NCBI GenBank assembly: GCA_902526405.1
Contig: CABZKL010000009.1
Location: forward strand, 1-42,220
DNA from: an uncultured Pelagibacteraceae bacterium
GTDB lineage: Bacteria > Pseudomonadota > Alphaproteobacteria > Pelagibacterales > Pelagibacteraceae
DNA: 42,220 nucleotides
Reading direction: 5' to 3'
The translations under genes were made by a program, and so were the position numbers. Shown piece by piece: positions 8,088-16,842 of this stretch. Numbering within the stretch: the stretch's first letter is position 1; each line of letters opens with the position of its first letter. Under the pieces are notes generated by a model. That model saw only the letters and a list, made by a program, of their open reading frames with translations, was not told the DNA's origin and ran no database searches.

Positions 8088-8531
8088 ATGGAAATAGCAA
8101 TTTTAGGATTAGGATGTTTTTGGGGACCAGAAATTAAGTTTAGTAAACTTGATGGAGTTATTAAAACTGAGGTTGGATATTGTGGTGGTCATAATGCGGA
8201 AACAAATTACAAAGAAGTATGTACGGGTTCAACAAATCATGCGGAGGTGGTTAAATTAGATTTCGATCCAAAAATAATATCTTATCAAAAAATTCTTGAA
8301 TTTTTTTTTGAAATTCATGACCCCACGACACTTAATTCTCAAGGACCAGATTTTGGAACACAATATAGAAGTGAAATTTTTTATTTAAATGATAACCAAA
8401 AAACAACTGCACAAAATATTATTAACAAAGAAAACGAGAGACTATCTGGAAAAGTCGTAACTAAATTATCACAAGTTAAAAACTATTGTCCAGCTGAAGA
8501 ATATCACCAAAGATATTTAGAAAAAAGATAG
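8088..8531 (+). CDS. msrA: Peptide-methionine (S)-S-oxide reductase
   Basis: A 147-residue MsrA that reduces the S-epimer of methionine sulfoxide in proteins. The catalytic Cys10 is in the GCFWG motif (9-13). The HAEVV strand, the EIHDPTTLNSQGPDFGTQYRS block and the C-terminal CPAEEYHQ with a resolving Cys are all present. At 147 residues it is close to the minimum for the family, with no N-terminal extension and no fused MsrB. One base separates it from sseA, so the two sulfur-related genes are likely cotranscribed with the RND pair that follows. Confidence 0.95.
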   Translation: MEIAILGLGCFWGPEIKFSKLDGVIKTEVGYCGGHNAETNYKEVCTGSTNHAEVVKLDFDPKIISYQKILEFFFEIHDPTTLNSQGPDFGTQYRSEIFYLNDNQKTTAQNIINKENERLSGKVVTKLSQVKNYCPAEEYHQRYLEKR

Positions 8532-8532
8532 A

Positions 8533-9345
8533 ATGTCTTTAGTAGATACAGAATGGTTAGAAAAAAATATTAATCAAGTAAAAATTATCGATTGTTCTTG
8601 GCACATGCCGGCTGAAAATAGAAATGCTTTAGAGGAATTTAAAAATGAACATATTCCAAACGCAATTTTTTTTGATTTAGACAAAAATTCTAAAAATAAT
8701 ACAGATCTTCCACATATGCTTCCAACTTTAGATGAGTGGAATGAAATAGTTTCAAACTTAGGAATTTCAAAAGATGATAAAATAATTATTTATGATAATT
8801 CTAACGTAATAAGTTCATGTAGATGTTGGTATAACTTTATTTATTTTGGACACGATCCTAAGCTTGTTAGTGTACTAAATGGTGGATTAAGAAAATGGAA
8901 ACAAGAAAATAAAAAGATATCCAATGAAGTAATTAAATTTACAAAAACAAATTATGAAGGTAAAGAATTAATTTCTTTGGTGAAAGATAAAAATAAAATT
9001 GATTTAAATATTTCAGAAAAAGTGTTTGTTGTTGTTGACGCAAGAAGTAAAGAAAGATTTGAGGGAAAAGTGCCAGATCCAAGAAAAAATGTTAGAAGTG
9101 GATCTATTCCTAATTCTATTTGTTTACCTTTTGTAGAAGTTATAAACAAAGATTTTTCATTTAAAAATGAAGAAGAGTTAAAAAGTTTATTTAATAATAC
9201 ACTTAAAAATACAATAGATAATCCAGTCTTTTCATGTGGGTCTGGTGTTACTGCTTGTGTTTTAGCCCTTGCATATTCTTTAGTTAACGCTAATTATCTG
9301 CCTGTCATATATGATGGTTCGTGGGCTGAGTATGGCAAAATCTAA
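8533..9345 (+). CDS. sseA: 3-mercaptopyruvate sulfurtransferase (tandem rhodanese)
   Basis: A 270-residue protein with two rhodanese domains that moves sulfur from mercaptopyruvate or thiosulfate to a thiol acceptor. The N-terminal inactive domain starts with VDTEWLEKN and KIIDCSWHMP. The C-terminal domain has the VVDARSKERF and PGS-like substrate segments (VRSGSIPNSICLPF) and the catalytic loop CGSGVTA with Cys235, the loop sequence typical of mercaptopyruvate rather than thiosulfate sulfurtransferases. It follows msrA by one base and precedes the RND adaptor by three bases, so a four-gene transcript is likely. Confidence 0.92.
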   Translation: MSLVDTEWLEKNINQVKIIDCSWHMPAENRNALEEFKNEHIPNAIFFDLDKNSKNNTDLPHMLPTLDEWNEIVSNLGISKDDKIIIYDNSNVISSCRCWYNFIYFGHDPKLVSVLNGGLRKWKQENKKISNEVIKFTKTNYEGKELISLVKDKNKIDLNISEKVFVVVDARSKERFEGKVPDPRKNVRSGSIPNSICLPFVEVINKDFSFKNEEELKSLFNNTLKNTIDNPVFSCGSGVTACVLALAYSLVNANYLPVIYDGSWAEYGKI

Positions 9346-9348
9346 GCT

Positions 9349-10275
9349 ATGAAAAGATCAACAAAAATAACAAGTATAGTAATTATATTTTTTCTAATCA
9401 TCGCAACAGTGATTGTTGGAAGAACTATGATTGGAAATCATTTTAAAAAAAAATTTAGTAAAAGGCCTCCACCAGGGATAATTGTAACAGCTGCAAAAGA
9501 GAGGATTTTTGAGAACATTATAAGTACTTATGGAACAGCAGCTCCAGTGCGGACTCAATCATTTAAAGTTGAAAAGTATGAAATTCTTAAACCTATCAAG
9601 TTTAATCAAAAAGTTAGAAGAGGTGATGTTATCGCTGATCTTAAAAATAGAAAAATTTTGGCACAATTTGATGGAATAATTGGAAAGAGAGAATTTTCTG
9701 AAGATTTAGAAGTTTCGAAATCGTCCATACTTATAAATCTAGAGGATACTAGTTCGATTTATTGTGATGTAGATATACCAGAAATATTTGTCCCTTTTAT
9801 AAAAGTTGGTTTACCTGTAGACATAAAATTTTCTGGATACAAAAATAAAATATATAAAGGCAGTGTTGATTCATTTGCAAGTAGAATAAGCGAAGAGACA
9901 AGATCTTTGGCGACTAGAATTAAAATGGACAATCTTTCAGGAGAGATACTTCCTGGCTCATTTTTAGAAATATCAATTAAATATGATGTTAGAGAAAGTT
10001 TAAGTATTCCAGATACAAGTACAATTGTTGAAGGCGAAAATGTTTTCATTTATAAAGTCGATGATAAAAATAAAGCATTAAAAACAAAAATTACTACTGG
10101 TGACCGATACATCGGCTTTGTAGAAGTTTTAAATGGTCTAAATAATGGTGATAAAATTGTTGCTGAAGGTACAAAAAAAGTAAGACCAAATTTAACTATC
10201 AGACCAATAGAAAAAGGTTCTAAACAGAATCAAGTAAATTCTAGTTGGGGAAAAAAAGATAAATCTAATAATTAA
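9349..10275 (+). CDS. RND periplasmic adaptor (MFP/HlyD family) lacking the alpha-hairpin
   Basis: A 308-residue membrane-fusion protein with an N-terminal membrane anchor (about residues 6-28). The two halves of the lipoyl (biotinyl-like) domain are at about 79-99 (ending RRGDVIADLK) and 103-130 (starting ILAQFDGIIG). They are joined by only three or four residues, whereas normal adaptors carry a long coiled-coil hairpin there that reaches the outer-membrane channel. A beta-barrel domain (about 135-215) and a membrane-proximal domain (220-285) follow. The tail is Lys/Asn-rich. It pairs with the RND gene directly downstream. Hairpin-less adaptors are known, for example Borrelia BesA, but are uncommon. 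Confidence 0.85.
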   Translation: MKRSTKITSIVIIFFLIIATVIVGRTMIGNHFKKKFSKRPPPGIIVTAAKERIFENIISTYGTAAPVRTQSFKVEKYEILKPIKFNQKVRRGDVIADLKNRKILAQFDGIIGKREFSEDLEVSKSSILINLEDTSSIYCDVDIPEIFVPFIKVGLPVDIKFSGYKNKIYKGSVDSFASRISEETRSLATRIKMDNLSGEILPGSFLEISIKYDVRESLSIPDTSTIVEGENVFIYKVDDKNKALKTKITTGDRYIGFVEVLNGLNNGDKIVAEGTKKVRPNLTIRPIEKGSKQNQVNSSWGKKDKSNN

Positions 10276-13200
10276 ATGTATATTACTGAAGTTAGCATAA
10301 AAAGACCTGTGGTCGCCTGGGTAATGTCTTTAATATTAATTATTTTTGGTATTTTTGTATTTGCAGAATTACCAGTAAGAGAATTACCAGATGGTATACA
10401 GCCACCTGTCGTACAGGTACAAACTGAATACAAGTCTGCCTCAGCTGAAATTATAGACGAAGAAATAACTCAAAAAATTGAGGATGTCATTGGTGGAGCA
10501 GAAGGAATTAAAAATATAGATTCAAGTTCTCTCAGCGGAAGAAGTAGAATAAATATTCAATTTAATACAGATATAGATTTAGATGATGCGGCAAACGATA
10601 TTCGAGAAAGAGTATCTAGAGTAGTTGACAATCTGCCAAGCGAATCCAGTCCTCCTCAAATATTGAAACAGGCAGCCGGATTTACAACCACAATGTGGGT
10701 AGGTCTATCTTCCCCGACCTGGAGTGATCTAGAACTTGGAGATTATGCAGAAAGATATCTTATAGATGCTTTTTCGAGTGTACCTAATGTTGGAAGAATA
10801 AGAGTTGGTGGATTAAGAGAGTTAAGTGTTAGAGTTTGGATAGATCCAATTAAATTAGCCGCGAATAACCTTACTATTCAAGAGGTTGAAAGATCATTTA
10901 GGAATGAGAATGTTAATCTTCCAGCGGGTACCTTAGAAGCAAACAATAAAGATCTGACACTTAATATTGATAAATCTTATTCTAACATTGAAAGCATCAA
11001 ACAATTACCATTAAAAAAAGATAAAGATAAAGTTATTATCTTATCAGATGTTGCAAATGTTGAGTTGGGACCAGTATCAGAAAAAACTTTATTTAAAGCG
11101 CAAAGAAAAAATGCGATTAATTTAAAAACTGTAGGGATTGGAATTTATGCTAAGAGTGGTGCTTCTACTGTTGAACTTTCAAATCAAATTAAAGAAAAAA
11201 TAAAAGAATTAAATAGATCTTTACCAGATGGACTAAAATTAGAGGTCGCTTTTAATAGAGCTACATACGTTGGTGCAGCGATTGAGGAAGTTTATAAGAG
11301 TTTGATTATTGCATTTATTTTAGTTGTATTAATTATCTATCTATTTCTTGGTAATATTAAAGCGGTAATAGTTCCAGCAGTTGCTCTACCAGTCAGTTTA
11401 ATAGGATCATTCTTAGGATTATACTTGTTTGACCTTTCAATTAATATTTTCGTATTACTAAGTTTTATTTTAGCCATAGGCATAATAACAGATGACTCGG
11501 TTATAATGACCGATGCCATATATACTAGAATTGAAAATGGTGAAACTCCGCTTGTTGCTGCATATAAAGGATCAAAACAAATTACTTTTGCAATTATTGC
11601 AACTACATTAATTTTAATTGCAGTTTTTTTACCTCTAATTTTTATAAAAGGTATTTCTGGAACTTTATTTAAAGAAACCGCAATCGCTTTATCTTTTTCT
11701 ATAGTGGTTTCTTCTTTTGTAGCTTTAACGTTATCTCCAATGTTAGGTAGTAAATTTTTAAATAAAAAAGAAAAAATAAATTTTTTTGTTAAAAAATTTA
11801 ATAATGGATTTAAATCTTTTACTAGCTTTTATATTGATACTTTAAAATATTGGATTAATAAGCAGAAAACTATTTCTGCATTCATTATTTTAGTAATTGC
11901 AGCTTCTGTTTTTTTGTTTGATTTTTCTAAAAAAGAACTAATTCCAACAGAGGACAGGGGTGTATATTTGATAATTGGATCTACTGATGAAGGAAGCTCA
12001 TTTGAATATACTCAAGAAAAAGCTCAAATTATTGAGAACAGAATAATTAAATTATTACAAGCTAAAGATAGTCCATATGAGAGAGTTATTATGAGAGTTC
12101 CAGGATTTGGTAAGTCTGCAACAACTTATAATACATTCATAATTATTGCTTTATTAGATGAATGGAAAAATAGAGATAAAAGTAGCCAAACGGTATTAAG
12201 AGAAGCTATTGGACAAGTCGTTTCTGTTCCTGAAACTTTTGCTTTTCCAATATCTCCCCAGGCAATTAGAGTTTCAAGTTACAACAAGCCAGTTCAAATG
12301 GTAATTTATGGAACAAGCTACGAAGAGCTTGAAGAAATACAAAAAAATGTTTTGCGTGAATTAAGAAAAAATAGAAACATGTCGCGAATAGAGAGTGACT
12401 TCACAAAAAATAAACCTGAGGTGAAATTAATAACCAACAAAAACCGAGCTAATGATTTAGGGGTGTCTACAGAAAATATTGGAAGAACTTTAGAAATACT
12501 ATATGGAGGCAAAAGGGTTACCACTTTCAGTAAAGAAGGAAGAGAATACCCAATTATTTTACAACAATACCTTGCAGATAGACGTGATAAAGACGGATTA
12601 TCAAAAATATTTGTTAGATCAGAGACTACGGGAAAGCTAGTATCTGTTGCAAGTTTAGTGGAATTTAAAGAAAAAGGCACAGCAGAAGTGCTTCCCCGAT
12701 ATAACCGACAAAGAGCAGTTACAATTTCTGCAGCCCTTTCAGAAGATTATACATTAACAGAGGCTATAAATTATTTAGAGGATGTCATGATAAAAGTTGC
12801 ACCTGAAAATCAAATTACCTGGAAAGGAAAATCTGAAGAATTAAAAGAAACGACTAATGAAATATACTTAATCTTTGCTTTGGCATTGATCACAGCATAT
12901 TTGGTAATGGCAGCAACATTTAATTCTTTCATTCATCCATTCATAATTATTTTAACAGTTCCACTTGCTGTCTTTGGTGGATTAGTCTTTATTTTATTTT
13001 TAAATAGTTCGATAAATATTTTCTCACAAATTGCGTTGATTATATTGATTGGTATCTCAACAAAAAATAGTATTTTGATAGTGGACTATACAAATCAAAT
13101 AAGGACAACTGGTGTTAAATTACAAGAAGCAGTCTTAAAAGCATGTCAGCTTAGAATAAGACCAATTATAATGACTTCATTAAGCACTATGATTGCCATG

Positions 13201-13398
13201 TTACCATTGGTAGTTGGAAATATTGGGCCAGGTGCGGGAGAAGGATCAAGATTAGCTGTTGGAGGAACTATTCTTGGAGGAATGATTATATCAACTTTCT
13301 TTACATTATATATAACACCAACAATGTACTTAGCATTGGCAAAAAAAACAAAACGTATTGATGCGGTAGACATAGAACTTAAAAAACAATTAAATTAA
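10276..13398 (+). CDS. RND (AcrB/HAE1-like) efflux transporter
   Basis: A 1040-residue inner-membrane proton-driven exporter of the AcrB/MexB-type fold, with two repeats of six helices and two large periplasmic loops. TM1 begins with the conserved start (ITEVSIKRPVVAWVMSLIL). Proton-relay residues are present: D406 and D407 in TM4 (GIITDDSV) and K930 in TM10 (ISTKNSIL). The ATG follows the adaptor stop with no gap, so the two are translationally coupled. No outer-membrane factor (TolC) gene is adjacent. Substrate unknown. Its stop codon shares a TTAA with the opposing transglycosylase-like gene. Confidence 0.93.
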   Translation: MYITEVSIKRPVVAWVMSLILIIFGIFVFAELPVRELPDGIQPPVVQVQTEYKSASAEIIDEEITQKIEDVIGGAEGIKNIDSSSLSGRSRINIQFNTDIDLDDAANDIRERVSRVVDNLPSESSPPQILKQAAGFTTTMWVGLSSPTWSDLELGDYAERYLIDAFSSVPNVGRIRVGGLRELSVRVWIDPIKLAANNLTIQEVERSFRNENVNLPAGTLEANNKDLTLNIDKSYSNIESIKQLPLKKDKDKVIILSDVANVELGPVSEKTLFKAQRKNAINLKTVGIGIYAKSGASTVELSNQIKEKIKELNRSLPDGLKLEVAFNRATYVGAAIEEVYKSLIIAFILVVLIIYLFLGNIKAVIVPAVALPVSLIGSFLGLYLFDLSINIFVLLSFILAIGIITDDSVIMTDAIYTRIENGETPLVAAYKGSKQITFAIIATTLILIAVFLPLIFIKGISGTLFKETAIALSFSIVVSSFVALTLSPMLGSKFLNKKEKINFFVKKFNNGFKSFTSFYIDTLKYWINKQKTISAFIILVIAASVFLFDFSKKELIPTEDRGVYLIIGSTDEGSSFEYTQEKAQIIENRIIKLLQAKDSPYERVIMRVPGFGKSATTYNTFIIIALLDEWKNRDKSSQTVLREAIGQVVSVPETFAFPISPQAIRVSSYNKPVQMVIYGTSYEELEEIQKNVLRELRKNRNMSRIESDFTKNKPEVKLITNKNRANDLGVSTENIGRTLEILYGGKRVTTFSKEGREYPIILQQYLADRRDKDGLSKIFVRSETTGKLVSVASLVEFKEKGTAEVLPRYNRQRAVTISAALSEDYTLTEAINYLEDVMIKVAPENQITWKGKSEELKETTNEIYLIFALALITAYLVMAATFNSFIHPFIIILTVPLAVFGGLVFILFLNSSINIFSQIALIILIGISTKNSILIVDYTNQIRTTGVKLQEAVLKACQLRIRPIIMTSLSTMIAMLPLVVGNIGPGAGEGSRLAVGGTILGGMIISTFFTLYITPTMYLALAKKTKRIDAVDIELKKQLN

Positions 13399-14000
13399 AA
13401 AATAATATATTTATTTGTAGATAAAGAATTTTTACAATCGGATAATTGTTTTTTATAGATATTTGATTGTTTTTCTACTCTCTTTGCTAAATTAATAACT
13501 TTCTTATTATTTTTATAATTTTTATAATTTCCCCAACCTTCATGGTAAGCAATATATTGTTTGAAAGTATCTGTTTTTGAAATTTTTAAAATTTTTTCAG
13601 TTTTGGTTGTATACCAACCAATAAAATCAACACTATCTTTAAATCTTGTTCTTGTAGCAAGTTTATTTCCAGTTTCAGTTTTATACTGTTTCCAAGTTCC
13701 CTTAACTGCTTGAGAATAGCCAAATGAACTAGAAGGTCTTTTGTATGGAACTATTTTAAAAAGTTTTTGCCTAGGTGGTTTTGCTAGCCAATCAAAATCT
13801 GACTCCATTTTAATTATTGCAAGTTGTAAATAAACTGGAGTATCCCACTTTTTTTCAGCTTTTTTAGCATGTTTATACCAGAAATAATTTTCATTAAATA
13901 TAGAGCAGCTGTTTGATGTATTAGGTGGTATCGAGGAACAGGCTGGAATTAGAAAAACTATTATAAATAAAATTTTATTTTTTAAAAAAAAATTAATCAT
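13395..14000 (-). CDS. Lytic-transglycosylase-like (SLT domain) lipoprotein
   Basis: A 201-residue protein with a lipoprotein signal (lipobox LIPAC, Cys21), so probably membrane-anchored in the periplasm. The central domain resembles SLT lytic transglycosylases: a candidate catalytic Glu in IIKMESDF (about residue 66), SSFGYSQAVKGTWKQY in place of the usual S-x-GLMQ motif, and AYHEGWGNYKNY corresponding to AYNAGPG. A role in glycan cleavage and turnover of peptidoglycan is likely. The 30-residue insertion between the Glu and the SSFGYSQ motif is longer than in classic SLT domains. It is a single gene, convergent with the RND transporter. Confidence 0.78.
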   Translation of the reverse strand: MINFFLKNKILFIIVFLIPACSSIPPNTSNSCSIFNENYFWYKHAKKAEKKWDTPVYLQLAIIKMESDFDWLAKPPRQKLFKIVPYKRPSSSFGYSQAVKGTWKQYKTETGNKLATRTRFKDSVDFIGWYTTKTEKILKISKTDTFKQYIAYHEGWGNYKNYKNNKKVINLAKRVEKQSNIYKKQLSDCKNSLSTNKYIIF

Positions 14001-14046
14001 TAATAAGTATAGTTTTATTTATCAAATTATTCTAAAAGATAAACAT

Positions 14047-14760
14047 ATGAGTTATTTAATACTAGTAAGACATGGTCAAAGTGTATGGAATCTTGAAAAT
14101 AAATTCACTGGATGGGTAGATGTTGACTTAAATGAAAATGGAAAAGCTCAAGCAAAGAAAGCAGGAGAATTAATTAAAGAAAAACAAATACATATTGATC
14201 TGTATTACACGTCATTTCAATTAAGAGCCAAAAATACTCTTAAAATTATACAAGAAGAATTAAAGGATTTTAAAAGTGTGAAATCTGCCTGGCAGCTCAA
14301 TGAAAGGCATTACGGATCTCTTACAGGTTTAAATAAAGATGAGATGAGACAAAAGCTCGGAGAGGAAAAAATTCATCAATTTAGACGTTCTTGGGATTTA
14401 AGACCTGACCCATTGGATAAAAATAGCTCTTATCATCCTTTAAATATTAATATTTATAAAGATATACCACTTAATAAAATTCCTGATACCGAGTCTTTAA
14501 GAGATACATATGAAAGAGTAATCAAATTTTTTAATGAAGAGTTTAAAAACAAAATTGAAAATAAAAATATTTTGATTTCAGCACATGGAAACTCCATAAG
14601 AGCTCTGTGCAAATATCTTTTTAATTTAGATGACAATGAAATTTCAAAGTTAGAGATACCAACTGGGAATCCTTTACTCATTCAGTTTGATAAAAATGGC
14701 AAAATTTTTAGTTGTAAATATCTTGATGCTGAAAGAGCTAAAGATCTTTTAGTTTATTAA
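14047..14760 (+). CDS. gpmA: 2,3-bisphosphoglycerate-dependent phosphoglycerate mutase
   Basis: A 237-residue dPGM that interconverts 3- and 2-phosphoglycerate. The phospho-accepting H9 is in LVRHGQS (6-12), the proton donor E86 in ERHYGSLTG, and the second His is H180 in SAHGNSIR. Length and the FTGWVDVDLNENG segment fit the cofactor-dependent enzyme rather than a generic histidine phosphatase. The gene overlaps the opposing murU-like gene by 23 bases at their 3' ends. It is not in an operon with other glycolytic genes. Confidence 0.94.
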   Translation: MSYLILVRHGQSVWNLENKFTGWVDVDLNENGKAQAKKAGELIKEKQIHIDLYYTSFQLRAKNTLKIIQEELKDFKSVKSAWQLNERHYGSLTGLNKDEMRQKLGEEKIHQFRRSWDLRPDPLDKNSSYHPLNINIYKDIPLNKIPDTESLRDTYERVIKFFNEEFKNKIENKNILISAHGNSIRALCKYLFNLDDNEISKLEIPTGNPLLIQFDKNGKIFSCKYLDAERAKDLLVY

Positions 14761-15427
14761 AGGTATTTAAATCTGTTAAGTGGTAAAATTTTTTTTTACT
14801 TTCAAAACCAAATAATTTTTTTTTATCGATTAATTTATTCCAAATATTTAAAATAGAAAATTTATTAACATTTTGATTGTTTAATATTTTTTTGTTTATA
14901 ATTTGACAACCAATATAAATAAAATCTGCTTTATCATTTTTTGAGATTATATTATTCGTAAGATTGAAATCGCCTGAAAAATTTTTATCGAAGCTTAAAT
15001 TTTTATTAACTAACAGAAGAATATTTTCAATTTTTTTTAAAAAATAAATTTCTTCCATTTTTAAGATTTCATTTTTATAATCATTTGACCAAATTGTATC
15101 AGGGTTAAATACAATAAAATCATCATCAGTTGATTGATTTATCATGTTGAGTATGCCTCCTCCTGTATCTAAAATACTTTTACCATCATCAACAATATGA
15201 ATATTAATATCAAAATTTTTGCTTTTTATAAAATTTGAAATATGATCTTTTAAATAAAAGGTGTTAAGAATAATTTTATTAATACCTAGCTCCTTTATTA
15301 AATTTATACTTTTCTCAAGCATAGTAACATTATTTATTTCAATTAGTGGTTTTGGTTTCTTTAAAGTAATAGGATTCAACCGTTTACCAAGGCCAGCACA
15401 TAAAATTAAAGCAGTATTTATTTTCAC
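14738..15427 (-). CDS. murU: MurU-like sugar-1-phosphate nucleotidyltransferase
   Basis: A 229-residue GT-A type nucleotidyltransferase. The signature LCAGLGKRLNPIT (about residues 9-21) with KPKPLIEIN after it binds the nucleotide and pyrophosphate. The gene sits directly downstream of an AmgK-like kinase and tsaE, the usual alphaproteobacterial arrangement for MurU, which makes UDP-MurNAc from MurNAc-1-phosphate and UTP during cell-wall recycling. Asp in the VDDGKS and FNPDTIW segments probably binds the metal. Other sugar nucleotides (mannose- or glucose-1-phosphate) are possible from sequence alone; the MurU call rests on the neighbour. Confidence 0.8.
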   Translation of the reverse strand: MKINTALILCAGLGKRLNPITLKKPKPLIEINNVTMLEKSINLIKELGINKIILNTFYLKDHISNFIKSKNFDINIHIVDDGKSILDTGGGILNMINQSTDDDFIVFNPDTIWSNDYKNEILKMEEIYFLKKIENILLLVNKNLSFDKNFSGDFNLTNNIISKNDKADFIYIGCQIINKKILNNQNVNKFSILNIWNKLIDKKKLFGFESKKKFYHLTDLNTFNKLKDL

Positions 15428-15431
15428 AGTT

Positions 15432-16376
15432 CTAGTTAATTAATTTAGGGAAGTAATTTTTTAATATTGATTTTAAATTTTTAAATTCTTTATTGTTTTT
15501 TATTCTATAATTAATCATCTTCCAGGCATAGGGAATCATTTTAGTGTATTTTTTTTTATTATCTCTTATTGCTAATCGAGTAAAAATACCAATAATCTTT
15601 AAATTCCTTAGAACAGATAAAATTTCAAAATCATTTATAAATTTTTTAATTTCATTCTTTTTTAATGTTTTAAGATAATCATTTAAAATTTGATTTTTTA
15701 GCTTATTTGATGTTTTTATTCTAACGTCATCAATGAGCGATGCTAGATCATAAGCTTTGTTACCAACTAACGCATCTTGGCTATCAATTAATGCTATATT
15801 ATTTTTAAAATTTATTAAATTTGAAACATGAAAATCTCTATGAACAAAAGTATCATTTTTAAAATTCAATTTTGATATTAATTTTTTTATTTCCTTTTTA
15901 TATTTTTTTTTAAAATTTATATTTTTAAAAGAATTTAATTTTCCTGGTGTATACCATTCAGAAAACAAATTTGCTTCATTAGATAATGTTTTATTATCAT
16001 ATTCCATAACTATGTATTTTTGATTCTCAAAATTAATTATGTGTTTATCTTTAATTGATTGTAATTTAATGAGAATTTTTAATATTTTTTTAAAAATTAA
16101 TATTTTGTTAGTTTTTTTAAGTTTTAGTAGTTTATTTAATACATCATCGCCAAAATCTTCTACTTCAATATAGTTATTTTTATAATTTTGGCCTAGCAGC
16201 TTAGGTGCTAAAATTTTATTTTTTAATAATATTTTATTAATAGCATCATAAATTAAAAGATTTTTAACTTTATCCTTTATAGCATAAACTACAATTGAGT
16301 GATTTTTTTTATTTCTATAAAATTTACGGAAAGACGCATCACCCTTAATCTCTTTTAATTCTTTAAAATTTAGCAT
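15432..16376 (-). CDS. amgK: AmgK-like anomeric sugar kinase (APH-fold)
   Basis: A 314-residue protein-kinase-like phosphotransferase. The catalytic loop is HRDFHVSN with D181 and N186, and the metal-binding Asp is D198 in ALIDSQDA. In this position AmgK phosphorylates the anomeric hydroxyl of MurNAc/GlcNAc, and the neighbouring MurU-like enzyme then activates the product. The protein is extremely Lys/Asn/Ile-rich, reflecting the AT bias, and weakly conserved outside the motifs. Four bases separate it from murU, and ten from tsaE. It is annotated widely as aminoglycoside phosphotransferase, which is unlikely to be its real role. Confidence 0.82.
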   Translation of the reverse strand: MLNFKELKEIKGDASFRKFYRNKKNHSIVVYAIKDKVKNLLIYDAINKILLKNKILAPKLLGQNYKNNYIEVEDFGDDVLNKLLKLKKTNKILIFKKILKILIKLQSIKDKHIINFENQKYIVMEYDNKTLSNEANLFSEWYTPGKLNSFKNINFKKKYKKEIKKLISKLNFKNDTFVHRDFHVSNLINFKNNIALIDSQDALVGNKAYDLASLIDDVRIKTSNKLKNQILNDYLKTLKKNEIKKFINDFEILSVLRNLKIIGIFTRLAIRDNKKKYTKMIPYAWKMINYRIKNNKEFKNLKSILKNYFPKLIN

Positions 16377-16386
16377 TTTACTAAAT

Positions 16387-16842
16387 TTAATTTAATCCTT
16401 TTATCTGAACTGTTCTATTTTTTAATTCATTTTCATAAGCAAAAAATAAATCTATAGATTTTATCTTGGCATTATTCTCTAATATTTGAGGCCATTCAAT
16501 AAAGGTAATAGTTTGACTCTTCATATCAAAAATATCTAAATCTTTAATTTCCAAACTATTTTTTATCCTAAATAAGTCATAGTGTTTAATAGTAAAATGT
16601 TTAGTTTCGTACTCATTCAGTAAATTAAATGTTGGACTAGTAACCTCTGTAAGTTTTAATTGCTCATCAGTCTGAAATTTGTTTATAAAATATTTTACAA
16701 AAGTTGTCTTTCCTACTCCCATCTCACCATGCAAAAAAATATATTCACCACCTTTAAAATAAGAAGTTAATTTTTCTGCTAATTCTCTTGTGGACTTCTC
16801 TGAAGTTATATCAATTTTGCTATCTTTAATAGCGGTAAGCAT
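16387..16842 (-). CDS. tsaE: tRNA threonylcarbamoyladenosine biosynthesis ATPase
   Basis: A 151-residue P-loop protein needed for the t6A37 modification of ANN-decoding tRNAs, acting with TsaB, TsaC and TsaD. Walker A is GEMGVGKT (39-46), and the [13 protein letters not shown] segment with HYDLFRI and FIEWP are the family's other marks. The first 17 bases lie inside the end of ahcY, so translation is probably coupled. AmgK and MurU follow, a recurrent alphaproteobacterial order. Confidence 0.95.
   Translation of the reverse strand: MLTAIKDSKIDITSEKSTRELAEKLTSYFKGGEYIFLHGEMGVGKTTFVKYFINKFQTDEQLKLTEVTSPTFNLLNEYETKHFTIKHYDLFRIKNSLEIKDLDIFDMKSQTITFIEWPQILENNAKIKSIDLFFAYENELKNRTVQIKGLN

Noticed and set aside
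12318..12680. A 120-codon open frame on the minus strand inside the RND gene, and similar long antisense frames at 28090-28449 and 6819-7187.
   Set aside because: They lie wholly within conserved genes on the other strand, show no recognisable protein features and are expected shadows in AT-rich coding DNA.
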